NCBI GenBank assembly: GCA_947057875.1
Contig: CAMSEX010000016.1
Span: forward strand, 1-14,676
Reading direction: 5' to 3'
Length of the DNA: 14,676 bases
Origin: an uncultured Clostridium sp.
GTDB lineage: Bacteria; Bacillota; Clostridia; TANB77; CAG-508
Shown here: positions 13,207 to 14,676 of the stretch, one piece after another
How positions within the stretch are numbered: position 1 is the first letter of the stretch
How the letters are laid out: every line of letters begins with the position of its first letter
The notes under the pieces: generated by a model
Database searches by the model: none
What the model saw: the letters and a program-made list of their open reading frames with translations, nothing else
What the model was told of the DNA's origin: nothing
Program-made: the position numbers and the translations under genes

Positions 13207-14157
13207 ATGAAAACATATGACAAATTATCCATTAAGATAATTCGTAAAATTGCTTTCGTGAGTATTATATTGCTAAGTATGTTTACAATTGGGGTATTGG
13301 CTGCTAAATCGGAAGTCGAGACAATTAAAATTGTATTTGCAGATGATTGCAAGACATCGGTTATGACATCGCAAAAGTGTGTTTTAGATATTTTAGCAGA
13401 AAATCATATTATATTAGAATCAGATGAGGAAGTATATCCTGATTTAGAAGCAGATATTGATTTTACAAAAACAATTACCATTAGCAAAAAAACAGCTGAG
13501 AAGAAGGTAATAGCAGAAGAAATTGCTGATGTTACAACAGAGGAAATTTTAGGGCATTATGTAACTATAACAGAAAAAATTATAACAGAACAAATTGAAA
13601 TTCCATTTGAAACAGTTACAAAAGACGTATCTAATTCAAAAGGAGAGACGACCAATCGAGTTTTGCAAGAAGGCGAAAATGGCTTAAAAGAAGTCAAATG
13701 TAAGGTAAAACTTCAAGATGACGTAGAACTTGAAAGAGCGATTATTTCTGAAACAGTAATAAAAGAACCTGTGGATAAAATCATTCAAATTGCAACAAAA
13801 GTAACTTCAAGGTCAGGTGCTAGAGGTGCTAGTGCTGCTGCAAGTACAGAAGGAAAAACACCAACTGTAGTTACTTTAAACACAACAGCGTATTGTGCGG
13901 CATCATGTGGTGGAAATACGCGAACATCAAGTGGTGCGACTGCATCATCATGGTACACAGTTGCGGCAGGAAGTGCCTATCCAGCAGGAACTGTTATGTA
14001 TATACCATATTTTGCGAATAAGCCAAATGGTGGCTGGTTCGTGGTACAAGATACAGGTGGAGCGATTAATAACAGCAGGTTAGACATTTGGATGGATTCG
14101 CTTGGAGAATGTTTATTGTTTGGTAGAAAAAATTTAGAATGTCATATTTATAAATAA
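13207..14157 (+). CDS. YabE-like cell-wall protein with DUF348, G5 and 3D domains (316 aa)
   Basis: ATG 13207 lies 9 bases after AGGAGG. The N-terminus has a signal or anchor helix (13-33). Residues 37-95 resemble the ubiquitin-like DUF348 domain (IKIVFADDCKTSVMTSQKCVLDILAENHI). Residues 119-198 form a G5 domain (VTITEKIITEQIEIPFETVTKD...GENGLKEVKCKV), which binds peptidoglycan or sugars. After a Ser/Ala/Gly linker, residues 225-315 form the 3D domain (TAYC...SGATAS...VMYIPYF...DTGGAI...RLDIWMDS) with its three aspartates D282, D293 and D297. The 3D fold is related to MltA-type lytic transglycosylases, and such proteins resemble resuscitation-promoting factors, so a peptidoglycan-cleaving role in regrowth or wall turnover is likely. 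YabE proteins commonly carry more than one DUF348 unit; I see only one here. It is a single-gene unit with its own promoter and terminator. Confidence 0.9.
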   Translation: MKTYDKLSIKIIRKIAFVSIILLSMFTIGVLAAKSEVETIKIVFADDCKTSVMTSQKCVLDILAENHIILESDEEVYPDLEADIDFTKTITISKKTAEKKVIAEEIADVTTEEILGHYVTITEKIITEQIEIPFETVTKDVSNSKGETTNRVLQEGENGLKEVKCKVKLQDDVELERAIISETVIKEPVDKIIQIATKVTSRSGARGASAAASTEGKTPTVVTLNTTAYCAASCGGNTRTSSGATASSWYTVAAGSAYPAGTVMYIPYFANKPNGGWFVVQDTGGAINNSRLDIWMDSLGECLLFGRKNLECHIYK

Positions 14158-14162
14158 GAAGA

Positions 14163-14198
14163 AAATTGAGATTGTAATCTTGCAATCTCAATTTTTTT
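14163..14198 (+). terminator. Rho-independent terminator after the G5/3D gene
   Basis: AAATTGAGATTG (14163-14174) and CAATCTCAATTT (14183-14194) form a perfect 12-bp stem. The T tract continues to 14198. Confidence 0.93.
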
Positions 14199-14209
14199 AT
14201 AAAAAAGAC

Positions 14210-14238
14210 TTGACATTTTTGATACCTAGATATACAAT
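14210..14238 (+). promoter_or_regulatory. Sigma-A promoter of the padR-type operon
   Basis: TTGACA (14210-14215), a 17-base spacer and TACAAT (14233-14238). Start expected near 14245, inside the dyads at 14237-14264. Confidence 0.88.
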
Positions 14239-14264
14239 GTATAAAAATACATAGAATTACTATG
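14237..14264 (+). promoter_or_regulatory. Candidate PadR operator (two overlapping dyads)
   Basis: ATGTAT-AAAA-ATACAT (14237-14252) overlaps the -10 and start site. CATAG-AATTA-CTATG (14250-14264) follows directly. PadR repressors are known to bind ATGT/ACAT-type inverted repeats at their own promoters, so this is a good autoregulatory operator. Binding itself is inference. Confidence 0.7.
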
Positions 14265-14283
14265 CATAGGAAGGGAGGAAAAT

Positions 14284-14622
14284 ATGAAAATTAACAAAGA
14301 ATTAATGAAAGGAAGTACAACTTTGCTAGTTTTAAGACTTTTGGAAACGCAAAATATGTATGGCTATGAAATGATTAAGGATTTGAAAGAGAGGTCGGAA
14401 AACGCGTTTGAGCTCAAAGAAGGGACCTTGTATCCAATTTTGCATGCCTTGGAAGAAAATGGTTTGATTATTTCTTATTGGGACGAATCAACTGCCAAAA
14501 AGAGAAAATATTATACCATTACAAAAGAGGGAAGAAAGCATTTAAAAGCCAAGAAAGAAGAATGGGAAATTTTTAGCAAGGGAATTAATCAAGTCATAGG
14601 AGGTGCGTGTTGTGCAAATTAA
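14284..14622 (+). CDS. PadR family transcriptional regulator (112 aa)
   Basis: ATG 14284 follows GGGAGG at about 6 bases. The protein is a short (PadR-s2 type) winged-helix regulator. KGSTTLLVLRLLETQNMYGYEMIKDLKERS is the recognition-helix region, LKEGTLYPILHALEENGLI the family signature, KKRKYYTITKEGRKHL the wing, and a helix to about residue 103 serves for dimer formation. A CC pair lies near the C-terminus (GGACCAN). It probably represses its own promoter through the dyads at 14237-14264. Its last codons overlap the ribosome binding site and start of the next gene, the normal arrangement for PadR operons that control small membrane proteins or transporters. The inducer is unknown. Confidence 0.93.
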   Translation: MKINKELMKGSTTLLVLRLLETQNMYGYEMIKDLKERSENAFELKEGTLYPILHALEENGLIISYWDESTAKKRKYYTITKEGRKHLKAKKEEWEIFSKGINQVIGGACCAN

Positions 14623-14633
14623 AGAATTTTTAG
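14612..14633 (+). CDS. Start of a PadR-partner membrane gene, truncated by adapter (partial)
   Basis: GTG 14612 lies 8 bases after GGAGG (14599-14603), inside the end of the padR-type gene in another frame. The first codons read MQIKEFL. Many Clostridia place, directly after a PadR gene, a membrane protein with an N-terminal HAAS or permease-prefix type domain that starts much like this (M-x-IKEFL). Only seven full codons are genomic; adapter begins at 14634. The family call rests on context and a very short match. Confidence 0.5.
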
Positions 14634-14676
14634 AGATCGGAAGAGCGTCGTGTAGGGAAAGAGTGTAGGTTATAGT
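14634..14676. other. Illumina read-1 (P5-side) adapter contamination
   Basis: AGATCGGAAGAGCGTCGTGT starts at 14634, and the reverse complement of the read-1 adapter continues to 14666. Bases 14667-14674 (AGGTTATA) occupy the i5 index slot and 14675-14676 (GT) begin the P5 arm. It is not biological sequence and must not be translated as the continuation of the gene starting at 14612. Confidence 0.97.

Noticed and set aside
1..14676. CRISPR array, insertion sequence, rRNA or known riboswitch
   Set aside because: I found no regularly spaced repeats, transposase motifs, rRNA signatures or recognisable riboswitch cores on either strand.

Overview
This window looks like one complete assembly contig of about 14.6 kb from a low-GC Firmicute. 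It is probably an uncultured Clostridia-type, gut-like bacterium. The evidence is the strongly AT-rich DNA, strong AGGAGG ribosome binding sites, sigma-A promoters, TGA used as a normal stop, and Firmicutes-specific families (DnaD, DnaI-type loader, G5/3D cell-wall protein, PadR operon). Both contig ends are Illumina library adapter, not biology: 1-45 carries the read-2 adapter preceded by an 8-nt index, and 14634-14676 carries the read-1 adapter followed by an 8-nt index. The biological sequence is therefore about 46-14633.

Layout. (1) 62-2632, plus strand: a 53-aa helical protein and a 778-aa coiled-coil protein of unknown function, closed by a bidirectional terminator. (2) 4662-2681, minus strand: dnaD and a dnaI/dnaC-type helicase loader, which as read is broken by two frameshifts. 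(3) 6399-4876, minus strand: three small membrane proteins resembling the membrane part of a type IV secretion system (VirB2-like pilin, VirB6/TrbL-like channel protein, PrgI/VirB3-like protein). They have their own promoter and terminator, and no ATPase, coupling protein or relaxase is in the window. (4) 6660-6949, plus: a DUF1858 CxxC protein and tRNA-Arg(CCU). (5) 7083-10204, plus: a membrane-anchored Ig-like repeat protein translationally coupled to a REC-GGDEF diguanylate cyclase, then a membrane-anchored M23 peptidase. (6) 10301-13058, plus: a UPF1-like SF1 helicase with a C-terminal endonuclease-like domain, split by one frameshift. (7) 13207-14157: a YabE-like G5/3D cell-wall protein under a perfect consensus promoter. 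(8) 14284-14633: a PadR regulator overlapping the first codons of a probable membrane partner gene cut by the adapter.

Common themes are the cell envelope and DNA replication or repair. DnaD and DnaI load the replicative helicase. The M23 and 3D proteins remodel peptidoglycan, and the Ig-like/GGDEF pair could link an envelope protein to c-di-GMP signalling. The most interesting biology is the orphan VirB2-VirB6-PrgI trio beside dnaD-dnaI, the large unknown coiled-coil protein, and the helicase-nuclease. A serious caution is that three single-site frameshifts, each repairable to a canonical family sequence, plus a possible ATA start codon sit in one contig with untrimmed adapters. Sequencing or assembly error should be excluded before any gene is called a pseudogene.
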